A stretch of DNA of 64,000 nucleotides from Diphasiastrum complanatum (taxonomy: Eukaryota; Streptophyta; Lycopodiopsida; Lycopodiales; Lycopodiaceae): assembly GCA_029204225.1 (NCBI GenBank), contig CM055108.1, positions 26,155,303 through 26,219,302 of the forward strand, read 5' to 3'. Shown one piece after another: positions 36,640-46,960 of this stretch. Made by a program: the position numbers and the translations under genes. How positions within the stretch are numbered: position 1 is the first letter of the stretch; the number at the start of each line of letters is the position of its first letter. The notes under the pieces were generated by a model that was not told the origin of the DNA, did not search any database, and was given only the letters and a program-made list of their open reading frames with translations.

Positions 36640-37657
36640 GAAGATGAAAAAGCATTTTTGGCAAGACTGGAGACAAACAAGATGATGAATCAAGTTGGTA
36701 TTTGGACTCAGGGGCTATCCAACATATGACCAATTGTTGAGACTGGTTTCAAGAGTCCAACTCTTTCAACACTCAAAGGCATCTTCATTTGGGTGATAGC
36801 AGCACACATCATATCTATGGTGAAGGTACTGTAAAGTTACAATTTCAGAATAGTGAAGTCAAATTAGTACCAAATGTTCTGCATGTTCCAAATCTTACAA
36901 AGAATCTGCTTTCTAAAAGTAGAATTGTAGATTTGGGTCAAAATATTGAATTCATTATAGATGATTTATTTTTTATAAAGGTAGAAGACATATACATGTC
37001 TCAACCGGAAGGTTATGAACTTGAAGGCAAAGAGCATCAGGATTGCAAATTTTATAAAGCTCTTTATGGGCTTAAGTAGTCACCATGGGCATGGGTTTAA
37101 AGGATCAAGACATTTTTTCTAGAACACGGTTTTATACCTAGCTTAGCCGACTCTAACATAGACTTCAAGGCAGCAGCATCATCTTTTATCATCATCACAT
37201 TATAAGTTGATGATAATTTATCTTTCAGTAACAATATCTCCATTATTAAATGATACAAAGCTATGTTGTCAAATGAGTTCAACATGACACATTTTTGTCT
37301 TGAAATACAAATTTTCAAAGGTTGAGCCATTTTTATTAGTCAGCAAAGGTATATACGAAAACTTACTGGAAAAGCATAACATGGTAGACTGCAAATCAAC
37401 AAATTTTCCAATGAACCCTTGTTTGAAATTTTCTAAGAAATAATGCCCACAGTCTCAAGAGGAAGTGGAGCAGATGGAGAAGTATCTTTATCATTCGATT
37501 ATAATTAGTCAAGAAGTCGAACATACATTTTGCATAACTCAGTTTATAGCAGGGCAACATATATTTTATGAAGGCATTATCAATTGAAATTTATAACAGG
37601 CTTAACAATTTGTTAAATCTGAATATCAAGTTTTTCAAGATTCACATTAAGGGAGAG
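36640..37657 (+). pseudogene. Ty1/copia remnant with protease fused to RT by internal deletion
   Basis: Protease WYLDSGAIQHMTNC near 36692 is followed by a stop; then comes a 96-codon frame (36789-37079). Its first ~65 residues are the protease/pre-integrase region (GEGTVKLQF, VLHVPNLTKNLLS), and it passes in frame near 36980 into RT (IYMSQPEGYEL ... CKFYKALYGLK). Integrase and the RT start are deleted. RT and RNase H residues continue with stops to ~37640. A purine tract AAGGGAGAG (37649-37657) and an LTR start TGTTAGATTTC at 37658 follow. That LTR is cut at 37701 by the next element. Confidence 0.8.
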
Positions 37658-37701
37658 TGTTAGATTTCTATCTTTGATAAAATCAAAGATAATGAGGACC
37701 T

Positions 37702-38177
37702 TGTCATGTGCTGCATGTAATTAGCCCATGAGCTTACTAATAATGAATTGCCAAATATGGCCATGTAGCTAAAAGTAGACTAGAATTAGTCATTAGGACA
37801 GTTAATAAGGTGGCTTGAACAACTTCCCTGTATTTGTGAATAGCAAACTTGCTAAATTTGGAGGCTATTGTTCATTTTATAATTTTGTGTTTCAAGATAT
37901 CTTGGAGCTTCTCTTTGAGAGCTTTCTTGATGGAGAAAGTGTTCATGTTCCTAAAATCACATGAGAGCTATGATCATGCTCTAGAATCAGGCCCCTATCT
38001 TGTGAATGATCAATAATCATGAATAATGATACCTTACTTTGCCTATTTTGCTGAAGTTTTGCTACTTTTAGCTATCTTCTTGATTTTTGGCTTGTTTTCT
38101 TGATTTCTTGTATTTCCATTGTAATTTGATCTTAATGAATGGATAAGATGTTTGAATGCTAAGTTTGGCACATGACA
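37702..38177 (+). repeat. Left LTR of the acidic-ORF element
   Basis: 476 bp, defined by the inverted ends and by alignment with 42600-42975. It has lost ~90 bp relative to the right copy. Confidence 0.85.
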
Positions 38178-38182
38178 ATTTT

Positions 38183-38195
38183 TGGTATCAAAGCC
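38183..38195 (+). other. Primer-binding site, Met-type variant
   Basis: TGGTATCAAAGCC, five bases after the LTR end. The same variant appears at 58234. It differs from TGGTATCAGAGCC by one base. Confidence 0.8.
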
Positions 38196-38932
38196 TTAGA
38201 TCCTTTCCCCATCAGATTTGGTGGTTCTTGTTAAGTTTGGCAGAGTTTCTTGTTTTTTCCAATTTCCAATAATTTTTTATTCAATTTTTGACCATATATG
38301 TGTGATTTCTTATTGTAGATCAGTAGATCTTTTGTTTAGCTTTCTGGAGGTGCTAAACTTTTCTGATTTGGAGCTATAATGGCCAAGTTATGGCCATTTT
38401 AGTGATTTACTTCCATTTTTAATTAGTTATAGTTTTTGCAGTCTGTTTTTCTCCATTTTTGGCTAAAATTTTGGCCGAATTTTGTGACTCTAGTTTAACA
38501 TGATTGTAGATCTCTGTCTTAGCTTGAATTTGAGCCAATTTGGTTGAAAATTGAGAGAGATATGACAATTCTTGTGAAGGAGGTCTAAAACTAGTTTTTG
38601 GTGGAAATTTGGGAGAGAAGCACTTCAACTTTTCATTTTTGAAGTTTTACTTTTTTGTTAATTTTTTTTTATTTCTTCATTCTGAAGTTTTCGTAGGTTC
38701 ATTAAAAAAAAATCTGACCTAACCCTACGTTTGCAGAACCCTAACCCCACCTTTGCAATTTAGGGTAAAAAAGAAAAAAAAAGTGCAAAAAACAAACACC
38801 TTGGCCAATTTTTCTAACCCTAACCCCAGGGATTGAATAAACATTGAAAGAAAAAAAAAACTTTAGCCTGAACCTAACCCTCCCCACGCGTACCACTCCC
38901 TGGCGCCACCCCCATCTCCCGCACGTTCTCTC
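38196..38932 (+). other. Element leader, no gene; telomere-like words
   Basis: T-rich non-coding leader. Between 38715 and 38880 the words CTAACCCTAACCCC and AACCCTA occur among A-rich stretches; these look like plant telomere-type repeats but are too few to be an array. Confidence 0.4.
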
Positions 38933-39338
38933 TCCGTAATTGTCATTTGGGCTCATAGTGGACAGGTGGCAGATTTTTATTGGATCAAATAGGAGAAGTT
39001 TAAACCCATATTAGTTTGGGCCTTTCAAGGCCTGCTACCATGTAGCATGCAGCCTTCAATGCACCTTGCCGCAGGGTGGCTTGGTGCATTAAGGCTGCAT
39101 GCTACAGTCGGTAGCGGGGTGCTCACGCCCGCTACCTAGTCCGTAATTGTCATTTGGGCTCATAGTGAACAGGTGGCAGATTTTTATTGGATCAAATAAG
39201 AGAAGTTTAAACCCATATTAGTTTGGGCCTTTCAATTAAAAGGTCCAAACTTCAATTACGACAGGTAGCAGGCTTGAGCAGGCCTGCTACCATGTAGCAT
39301 GCAGCCTTGAGGTGCATTTGAAGGCTGCATGCTACAAC
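38933..39338. repeat. Duplicated 96-bp unit, each followed by a matching hairpin
   Basis: 38933-39028 and 39140-39235 are direct repeats with two differences by eye. Each is followed by a hairpin with the same arm. Hairpin 1 has arms 39041-39065 and 39083-39106 (24 pairs, one bulge). Hairpin 2 has arms TGTAGCATGCAGCCTT at 39293-39308 and the exact complement at 39321-39336 (16 pairs, 12-base loop). The arms contain the palindrome GCATGC. Confidence 0.85.
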
Positions 39339-39339
39339 C

Positions 39340-40226
39340 GGTGCCCGGTGATGGTTTTCTTTTTTCTCTCTCAGGTGCCCTGCGATGGTTTTCTTTTTTC
39401 CTTTCTTCTCGCCTCTCCAGCCCGTACCTCTCCCTCTCCCTGGTGTTTTCTGTCCGCCCAGGCCTGCGCCTCCCTCCGGATTCCGTAATATTCCCAAAAA
39501 ACAATTCCGACCCCAACCTCTCTGTCTGCGCCCAGCCATGCGCCTCCCTCCGGATTCTGGAATATTCCAGAAAAAAAAGATTTCGAAAATAATATTCCAT
39601 CCTTTCCATTCACATGCCCGATAAAGATAAAAAAAATCGGTTTTGTTTCTCTTTAACGGGTTTTATACTCTCATTACGAGCACTACAATATTCTCAATTC
39701 TTATAGAATTTGATTTGTTAATTTTTTAGAAACCCCACTCTAAAATCTAGTTAATTCATTCCATAGTTGTCTTCAAACCTTTAGAACTTGAACTTTTTTG
39801 TTGGATCTCAAAATTCAGTGGTATAAAAATGGAAATTACTCAGCTCACTGCGCTGAGTACGATGATCATCATGTCGTCATCATTATTTACTGCTTAATTA
39901 TAATTTTTTTAGGACCCCGTTGTCCTAAAGTTGTTTACATTTAATTCTTTATTCCTTCAATTGACCGTATCTCATCTGTTTGAGCTTGGATTGCAGTGCC
40001 GTAAAAAGCAAACTTCATTAGCTCAACAAGATTGTCAGTGTAGAAATATTATTTGTACCAAAATTTGACCTCTTCAAAAGTTTCTGTATCTGCTCTATAA
40101 AAAAAACCCATGTCTCTCGTCACTACTTAACTGCACCTTGCTAAATTCGATTTTCATATCACTTCAAAATTCTTCCCAAGATTGCAATCCACAGTTACAA
40201 GATTTGGTTATTCCACATCGATTCCA
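39340..40226. other. Element interior, no gene; 45-bp direct repeat
   Basis: Two related segments with CTGCGCC...GCCTCCCTCCGGATTC...TAATATTCC lie near 39445-39495 and 39520-39565. Long frames on both strands at 39252-39624 are shadows of this C-rich repeat. The rest is AT-rich. Confidence 0.4.
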
Positions 40227-41645
40227 ATGGATTGGGATTATGAACAAGATGATGACAATCAGTCATATTGTTGTGACAATTATGACAATGGTGTGGAGGA
40301 ATGTTGGGATCAAGGTGATGATTACAACGAAGATTATGATCAAGGTGACAATAACATTGAAGATTATGATCAAGGTGATGAAATCACTGATGACAATCAG
40401 TATCAAGACCAGAACGATGATTTTTCTAATGATGATCAGTATCAGAACTACAATGACACTTCAGAACTTGACCATTACTCTGAGGATTTCAACAACGATC
40501 AGCAAGGTGAAGAACAACACGAACCAGTCATTGAAGATGGCTTTGCAGATGAAGCAGTTGAGCCATTTGATGCTCTAGAAGAACTAGAGTTCAATGATGG
40601 TGATTATCAGGATCAAGATCAATTCCAATTTACTAATGAAGATCAATTTGAAGCGACAAGCGTGGATGAGCAACAACATGTGCAAAGTGGAACAAAATAT
40701 CACTACGAGCCCATGGATCAATTCTATGATCTTGATTAACTCAAAAGACGACATCACCATGGTGCAGAACAACATTTTGATCATAATGAAGATGATAACG
40801 TTGATTATGAGGCCTATGAAGATGCCTATGAAAGTGAAGAAATTGATCACAATGAAGTGTGTTCTCTTTATGCCATTACATGTATGATTGGTCCTTCTCT
40901 GATGGGTACATCATTTCTTAACGCAAAAAATTTTAAGGAGGGAAGGAATATTACTATGGCGAGTGGAGCGACAATTTCCAGCTCCTATGTTAATTTTGGG
41001 GCAAGTTTAACGTCATCAACTCAACAACAGTGGGCCAGCATTCGTGGAAGATCAAATGATATTGTAAGCCCTACAATGAGTGAGAAGAACATGGGAACAA
41101 AAGAAAGATTACGTAAACTTATCGAGTAGTGTGCACAATTAGCGCGGCAGCACCATGACCAAATGGTCATATTGATAGCTGATTGTAAATCTATGCTTGC
41201 TACTAGGTCCATGTCACGGAAACTGAATGCTAATCTTAATCTGGGCGAAACTAATCCCTTGCCAAATATAAATGTCAATCCCTACTCTGGCATAAAGGTT
41301 GATGACTTCACAACGACGCCTCCTATAATTCAGATGAAAACTTTCAAGCCAAAATTAGATAATGATCGAGATGTATTGAGTAGACAAGATCATGAATTTT
41401 TTGATGAAACTGATGGTTTTGAGGAAGAAAACAAGATTCTTAATATCGATCTATCTTCCATGGAGACAAATCAATATCAGCAAAGCACCAATGGACAAGT
41501 GGATGAAGACCAATTTAAAAATCCAGATCAAGTCTTGTCCGACAGTTGTAATGATCAGGACCAAGATCAAAATAAGGAGGTATACTATGAGCCGAGCGAA
41601 CTTCTACAACTGCAATTAAATCATGGAGTACAATTTGATTGCTGA
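40227..41645 (+). pseudogene. Acidic Asp/Gln/Asn-rich ORF of the LTR element, two in-frame stops
   Basis: From the ATG at 40227 one frame runs 473 codons to TGA at 41643-41645, broken only by TAA at 40737-40739 and TAG at 41127-41129. The first ~170 residues are extremely acidic with repeats of the type EDYDQGD and DNQYQDQND. Residues ~200-310 are mixed, with an S/T-rich part and a basic helix-like stretch (TKERLRKLIE ... ARQHHDQM). The last ~130 are again acidic (NDQDQDQNKEVYYEPSELLQLQLNH). The same frame stays open for another 22 codons after the last stop. No Cys/His knuckle, protease, integrase or RT motif. I do not recognise a family. It may be a captured or element-specific protein; function unknown. 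Confidence 0.55.
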
Positions 41646-42586
41646 GAATTATGCTCTACTCCACAAATTAGTGGTTATGACCATATTATTGATAATGATT
41701 GGAGTTATTCTTGAACATGGATCAAGCGAGCGATATAACACTGACGCAAAATTCAAATACCAATATAGCAATGAGGTTTTTGATGATGAAATTGGTATCA
41801 ACATTGCTTCAATGAAGTCAATAATTTTCATTTATTGAGTGTCGATTTACTTTATTCAAAGTTTATTGCCAAAAATTTATTTTTGAAGAGCAAATTTGCA
41901 CCGAGTTACCAATTAATGAATCTAATGTGATATTGATGGAAGGAGTTGGTGCAAAATCCTTGAATATTCTTGCGTTAGAGGATGCCATCAATCCTATCAA
42001 CAAGGAAAATATGTTAACTTTGAAACTGAATTCAAAACCGTCAAATTCCTTGTGTACAGATGCCCTACACTTCATGGGATTTGATGCATGGCTCTAATAA
42101 CTGCTCTGGAGCTAGAAATAGATACCACTATCCTACATCAAGGAGCAATGCATAAGGCTATAGCACCGAATGTAGGGACAAAAAAAGACGCATATGGAAT
42201 TAAATAGCCCATCCAATCAAGGAAGATACCGAGGAAGAAGACTTTCAAATGTCTGTTGCTTGGAATATGTCAACCCATGCAAAACTAATGCAACTTGAGG
42301 CTTTCTTGTGTTACATCAATCTCTTCTTCAGTGATCTTATCAAATCTATGAGATCAGTTGTAGATCAAAGGTTCTTTATGAAGAATTCTCGTTGCAACCT
42401 TGTTCTATGCTAATAAGCTGAGGCAACAAAATCTGATGGTAGATGGCTACTGACAAGAATAATACAAGAAAAGATGTTTCTTACTCAAGTTGGCCAAATA
42501 TTCTTCGACTACCACCAAAGGATTCATGAAGCATGGCACTCAACAAAAGAGCTACATGGTCTTCATTTTTTAGGGCAAAAATGCTT
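41646..42586 (+). other. Decayed 3' part of the acidic-ORF region
   Basis: Frames shift repeatedly, but short coherent peptides continue (for example a ~70-codon stretch ending in LHFMGFDAWL near 42097), suggesting the original reading frame extended beyond 41645. No domain is recognised. Confidence 0.35.
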
Positions 42587-42599
42587 AAAGTAGGGGGAG
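42587..42599 (+). other. Polypurine tract of the acidic-ORF element
   Basis: AAAGTAGGGGGAG directly before TGTCATGTG. Confidence 0.85.
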
Positions 42600-42975
42600 T
42601 GTCATGTGCTGCATGTAATTAGCCCATGAGCTTACTAATGAATTGCCAAATATGGCCATGGAGCTAAAGTAGACTAGAATTAGTCATTAGGACAGTTAAT
42701 AAGGTGGCTCGAACAACCTCGCTATATTTGTGAATAGCGGACTTGTAATAATGGTTGTAAGGCCCAAATTAGCCAAATAAGGCCCCAAACTTATAGTAGA
42801 GGCACAAATGACCATTATAAATAGCTGAGGTTGTGCTATATTTGGAGGCTATTGTTCATTTTGTAATTTTGAGTTTTAAGATATCTTGGAGCTTCTCTTT
42901 GAGAGCTTTCTTGATGGAGAAAGTGGTTCATGTGCCTAAAATCACATGAGAGCTAGGATCATGCTCTAGAATCAA
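42600..42975 (+). repeat. Right LTR of the acidic-ORF element, 3'-truncated
   Basis: Aligns to 37702-38010 of the left LTR through TCATGCTCTAGAATCA and then stops. It contains TTATAAATAG near 42817, a TATA-like site within the ~90 bp that the left LTR lacks, so the left LTR has lost its promoter. Confidence 0.8.
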
Positions 42976-43159
42976 GCAACCAATGACGGCGGACTACCAC
43001 ATGGCACATGCACATGATTGGTTATCCATACCCAAATTATGTAGGAAAAAATTTGTAAAAACTATTTTTTTTCCCTAGTCATTACACATAAATCGTTAAA
43101 AAACTTAAAAAAAAAATAGTAAAAAAAATTCCAAAAAGAAAACTTTGCACTTGATCATT

Positions 43160-43615
43160 ATGCATGGAAAGCCAAGACGGCCTCGAGCAAGGCCCCTCCT
43201 AGGCCCCCACCGTTGGGGCTTACGAGCACTGCCCGCGCATGGGAGGGGTTTGGCCTCGGTGGCCTCCCCGCTGTTGACCCGTGTCAGCTGCGCAGTGCCC
43301 GTCAAAAATCAGCGGGCGCCTGATTTTGCCAGGCGGCGCAGGGCGAGCGGGCGCACCGGGCAGGCAGGCGTCGGGCAACGGTGGCGCCGAGCAGCAGGCA
43401 GGTGGCGGCGGCGCCAGGCAAGGCCAGGCAGCGGTGGCGTCGGGCAGCGGTCAGGTGGCGTCGGGGCGGTGGGCAGGGGCAGCCTCTCACACACACACAT
43501 GCAAGGCTATGGGGAGTTTGTGTATATATGCCCTCCCCATAGTCTGATAGGAATGCTTATGGGACAAAGATTGGTTCCCTGGACACGTGGCGTCCGGGCA
43601 GCCAGTTTTCATTAA
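43160..43615. repeat. GC-rich element, second copy
   Basis: High-GC block of repeated GGCAGCGGTGGCG-like words, then CACACACACATGCAAGG, a GGGGAGTTTGTGTATATATG segment and CTTATGGGACAAAG...CACGTGGCGTCCGGGCAG, matching the right arm of the 35480-36520 element. The 156-codon frame here is Arg/Gly/Ala low-complexity and not supported as a gene. Confidence 0.5.
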
Positions 43616-43619
43616 AAAA

Positions 43620-44460
43620 AAAACAAAAAAAATTGTGGTCAAGAGGGCACCGGGGCCAAAGGGCCACCGTGCTCGCAAGATGCGGGCGGCCCCCACCCCC
43701 CTTCCCCAAAAAAATACATACAACCCATCTAGCCCAGCTTGGTACAATGATTGCCAATGAGTGAGTTTATAGGGTTGATGGAATTCCTCACTTTGTGGTC
43801 TGGACTCCTTGCTCTCATGTGTGGTGATTGTGTCGATGATTATTTTCACAAGAATAGGGTTAACGAGCGAGCCAATAAGCACGAGACGAGTGGACATGGC
43901 AGGGCCCTATAAATTTCGAGCAAGCAAGGCAATATGCGCTGTGCCCAACAAAATTCTTTGTGGGTCCAAGGACAACAATCTAATTTTTTAGCAAGCACAA
44001 GTACGACATGCATAACATTTTTGGGGGCACTATCATGATAGGTGTCGCGACTATTTTGTTGGCACCCAAATTTTTGCAGGCATAGATGCAATAAGCCCAA
44101 ACTAATAAATACAAAGTTGTTTGCATATATGCAATAGATGAGTAATTACCCAAAAACTTATGAGATAAAAACTTACAAGCCATGTGGCAAGCAAAGAGCA
44201 CACCCAAGGGGGTACGCGCATTCGAGGGGACAGTACTGGGAGGGAAGGCGAGCACATGACAAGTAAAACTAGAATCAGAATACACCTTGGACCATGCCAT
44301 GGACGACGACTATCCCACTCGGTATCGTGCTTGCAAGAAAAGAGTGTGGTGATTGTGCATTGTATATAGCAATTGTGAGGAAAGAAATGTTGTGGTTTTT
44401 TAGGAGGAGCTTGAGTGGAGGCCACAGAGGGCTCACAAAAAAGTTTAATCTCATCCATTC
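43620..44460. other. Intron sequence, no gene seen
   Basis: Mixed sequence inside RLK-B intron 1. Overlapping frames on both strands (43809-44458) show no domain. Confidence 0.35.
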
Positions 44461-44464
44461 ATCT

Positions 44465-44560
44465 GCAAATGCTATGCCAAAAAATTTTGGGCGAGGCTCG
44501 GCCATTCTGTGCCCGGCTCATTCCATAATACGTAGTAGGGCTTTGTTGAGTGAAGGTGTA
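44465..44560. repeat. Short GC patch related to 8305-8440
   Basis: AAATTTTGGGCGAGGCTCGG and GGCCATTCTGTGCCCGG followed by TTCCATAATACGTAG resemble parts of the patch downstream of RLK-A. Confidence 0.4.
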
Positions 44561-44803
44561 GCCCAGCCGATCAGCATTAACGTTAGGTTTTGGGATAGAA
44601 TTCAGTTTACTTCCAAATCTATGGACAGGGAAGTGACCACAGTAATACAAGAAGGTTTGGTACTTACTACTTATCCATTATATCAGCTGAGCCATGCTGA
44701 TTGATTACTAATTTGTTGTAACCAGTGAACACGATAAGGAATATATTTTTCCTTTAGCTGAAAAGGAAAAAGTCACAAGAACAAATGGATAAAATGAACT
44801 CAC

Positions 44804-44948
44804 CTCTTCCATCAGGTGTGCCTCCAGACAGAACGTCCGCTTTCTCATTGAATGATGAATCACTTGCAGTGCAGCTGTCACATATAAACAACAACAACAC
44901 AAATGAAACTGTGGAGATAAGTTCAACCCACTTCATGAAACCAAACAT
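44804..44948 (-). CDS. RLK-B exon 1: signal peptide exon
   Basis: On the minus strand the ATG at 44948 (second in-frame ATG at 44936) opens 48 codons plus one base. The peptide is a signal sequence: short polar start, hydrophobic core LISTVSFVLLLFI, then small residues CTASD at a likely cleavage site, and a short hydrophilic stretch ending GGTPDGR. It ends at GGAAGAG|GTGAGT, a full donor consensus. The leftover G plus GA from 35096 makes a Gly codon and leads straight into LQVERSPLVQ and the LRRNT domain. The combined protein would be ~1116 residues. An upstream in-frame ATG at 45023 would add 25 residues but lies close to the predicted transcription start. Lack of transcript data is the main doubt. 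Confidence 0.65.
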
Positions 44949-45043
44949 CTTGGCAACTCTCGCATGCGCCCCACATCCATTCACTTTTTCTGTTCTTCTA
45001 CCCAAACTTATCCTGATCTGCATGGTTGGTACTGTTGAGTCCC

Positions 45044-45052
45044 CTTATATCC
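45044..45052 (-). promoter_or_regulatory. Candidate TATA box of RLK-B
   Basis: GATATAAGG on the minus strand, ~96 bases before the ATG at 44948. A start ~30 bases downstream would give a 5' UTR of about 65 bases and exclude the ATG at 45023. A second TATA-like CTTATATGA lies near 45070. Confidence 0.4.
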
Positions 45053-45119
45053 TTCACAAGGTCTTCTCATATAAGCTTGACTATAACCGGATGAAACTCC
45101 AGATCAGATGAGTACTATC

Positions 45120-46960
45120 ATCGATCCAGATATAAAAGATAAACAGCTCATGTAGCACTCGTAATTTAGCTAATGCAGAGTTGATCTGCAACCATTGTGA
45201 TCAAGGCTTGTGGATAAGAATATTACACCATGATGGCACAAATTCAATTGTAAGTACTGAAAATTATTAGATTATTAATATTGTCATCATGAGAGCATCC
45301 CCTGATCGTGTAGATGGAACAATACTAGAATAGTACTCATCAATGATAATGTATACTAATAATATGGTTTTTGGGGCAAACGTGCATTTTTTGAAGTAGA
45401 CTTGCAGCAAAATGAGCTTTGAGTCTTGACTAATCTAAAATGTTATCTATACTATAGAAAGCATATATCACACATGGCTTTTGCATATCCAAAAAGTTTA
45501 TACAAAATCATAAATGGAGGTGAGTCTTGATTCAATGTCATTGTGAAAAAGAATCATTACTTGGAAATTTTGGCAAGAATGTCCTAGACATTGGTCGAAT
45601 TAGAGAAGAGTTGAAACTATGCTAATGTACGTGTAGGCTTGAATCTGGCTGGAATCTCAGATTCTATGAGAGTGGATGTAGGGAGCCTTGTGCTCATTTT
45701 TGGTCTTGTGTGCATATATTGCACCTCTTGTATCATCTATTTGTGGCAAAAAAAATTTTACATCAAGATTTTTTCGTTTATTTATTTATATTAGAATTTG
45801 GTAGCTTTACATATTTATGAAAGGATTTTCTATAGATTAATTAATGACAAGGTTTTTGGCCTGGCCCTACAAAGGCAAGAGCTCGTAAAGAAAGCACGCA
45901 CTATTTTTAGGTCATGCATGGGCAGTACAACATTTGGAAGTCCTTGTTTTTTAACAATGGTGTAAAAGGTTATCACTTCATGGACTCTTATGTGCCTGTA
46001 ATGCATGCCACAAAATGAAACACAAATGCATGATAGTAAAACTTTTGAAATTCTTCATTTCTAAGTGATGTTGCAGAAATTAATGCATGTATGGTGAACT
46101 CTTTTGTGGTTGTAATTTGTACCAACTCAAGATGTCCACACAGATAGAATAGAGTTGAGACATTTTGTCTATCCAAAGCATGTATGATTTTTTTCTTTTA
46201 ATACGTGGACCTTGCATTATTCATAGGTAGCTAGTGATGTGTTGCTCAATAGGTGTGTGGTTAAAAACACAAAGAAGTGAATAAAGGTAAAACTCTAGCC
46301 TACGATCAAATATGCACGACCATTGTGTATGTCTTGCATGCAACTTAGCATGCAATACATAGCTAAATTTTGTGGTTGGTATTAAACTTAACCGATACCC
46401 TTTTGATCTGAAGAACTTGTGATTGTCTCAACTTTAATCTTGATTTGTGTGATACTAAGTTTTATTTCTATTCCCAATTTGCTTGCACTTGTTTCTCAAT
46501 ATTTTTCTAACAAGTGTAGAGAGTCAAGTTTGATATATGGTTTTTGCAATCATTAAAATCAGGCATGCTTTTACTAGACTTGTACAAGAGAAAGTGCTCC
46601 TTCTACTAATATTAGGAATAGACCTTATTATCAATAAACTAGTTTTGAGCATGCATACCATTGTCTTTAATATTCTTTTTTATTGCATAAGTCGTTTAGT
46701 AGCCTTCACTATGATATAAAATTCATATATACCGAAATCAACCCTGGCTAAAGAGGGCTTCAATGTCTAAGGGAGTCGAGTTTCTACGTAGTGTAGCAAT
46801 ATTTAAGTTATTGAAGATGATCAATGTTGTGTCACAACAAGTGTCATAGTATTGAGGATGAAGTGGTAGTTCCTTCTCTAACTCATTTAACCTTTCATTT
46901 ATCCATATGGGATGTTGAGAGTGAAATTTAAGTTTATTGGAAAATGTGATAATGTAATCT
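45120..46960. other. No gene seen
   Basis: AT-rich sequence upstream of RLK-B. The minus frame at 46968-46738 has no recognisable domain. No element end was found. Confidence 0.35.

Larger units (their letters stand above)
37702..42975 (+). mobile_element. Non-autonomous LTR retrotransposon with acidic ORF and no pol
   Basis: The left LTR 37702-38177 has perfect inverted ends TGTCATGTG...CACATGACA. A Met-type primer site follows at 38183-38195. The polypurine tract AAAGTAGGGGGAG (42587-42599) abuts a right LTR beginning with the same TGTCATGTG at 42600. The right LTR is truncated at ~42975 but keeps ~90 bp that the left copy lacks (after 42745). The 4.4-kb interior shows no gag, protease, integrase, RT or RNase H motif in any frame. 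It holds duplicated hairpins (38933-39338) and a long Asp/Gln/Asn-rich frame (40227-41645). The layout fits a large non-autonomous derivative. It sits inside the LTR of the copia remnant to its left, within RLK-B intron 1. Confidence 0.8.
35097..44803 (-). other. Predicted 9,707-bp intron 1 of RLK-B
   Basis: Bounded by GAG|GTGAGT at 44804/44803 and TGTCTCCAG| at 35097. Both ends are phase 1: one base G is left from exon 1 and GA completes a Gly codon in exon 2. The intron holds a GC-rich foldback element, a copia remnant, a 5.3-kb LTR element and a second GC-rich element. No competing exon of the right phase was noticed inside. Transcript support is needed, since the join rests on phase, consensus and protein logic only. 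Confidence 0.6.

Noticed and set aside
38715-38880. Telomere-like CTAACCC words
   Set aside because: Only a few scattered copies among poly-A tracts; not an interstitial telomere array.
40138-40578. 146-codon Ile/Met/Thr-rich frame
   Set aside because: Out-of-phase shadow of the acidic ORF (GAT/CAA codons read as ATG/ATC).
43145-43615. 156-codon Arg/Gly/Ala-rich frame
   Set aside because: It lies in the second GC-rich repeat copy; no domain or start context.
44294-44704. 136-codon frame near RLK-B exon 1
   Set aside because: No domain, opposite strand to the gene, overlaps a repeated GC patch.
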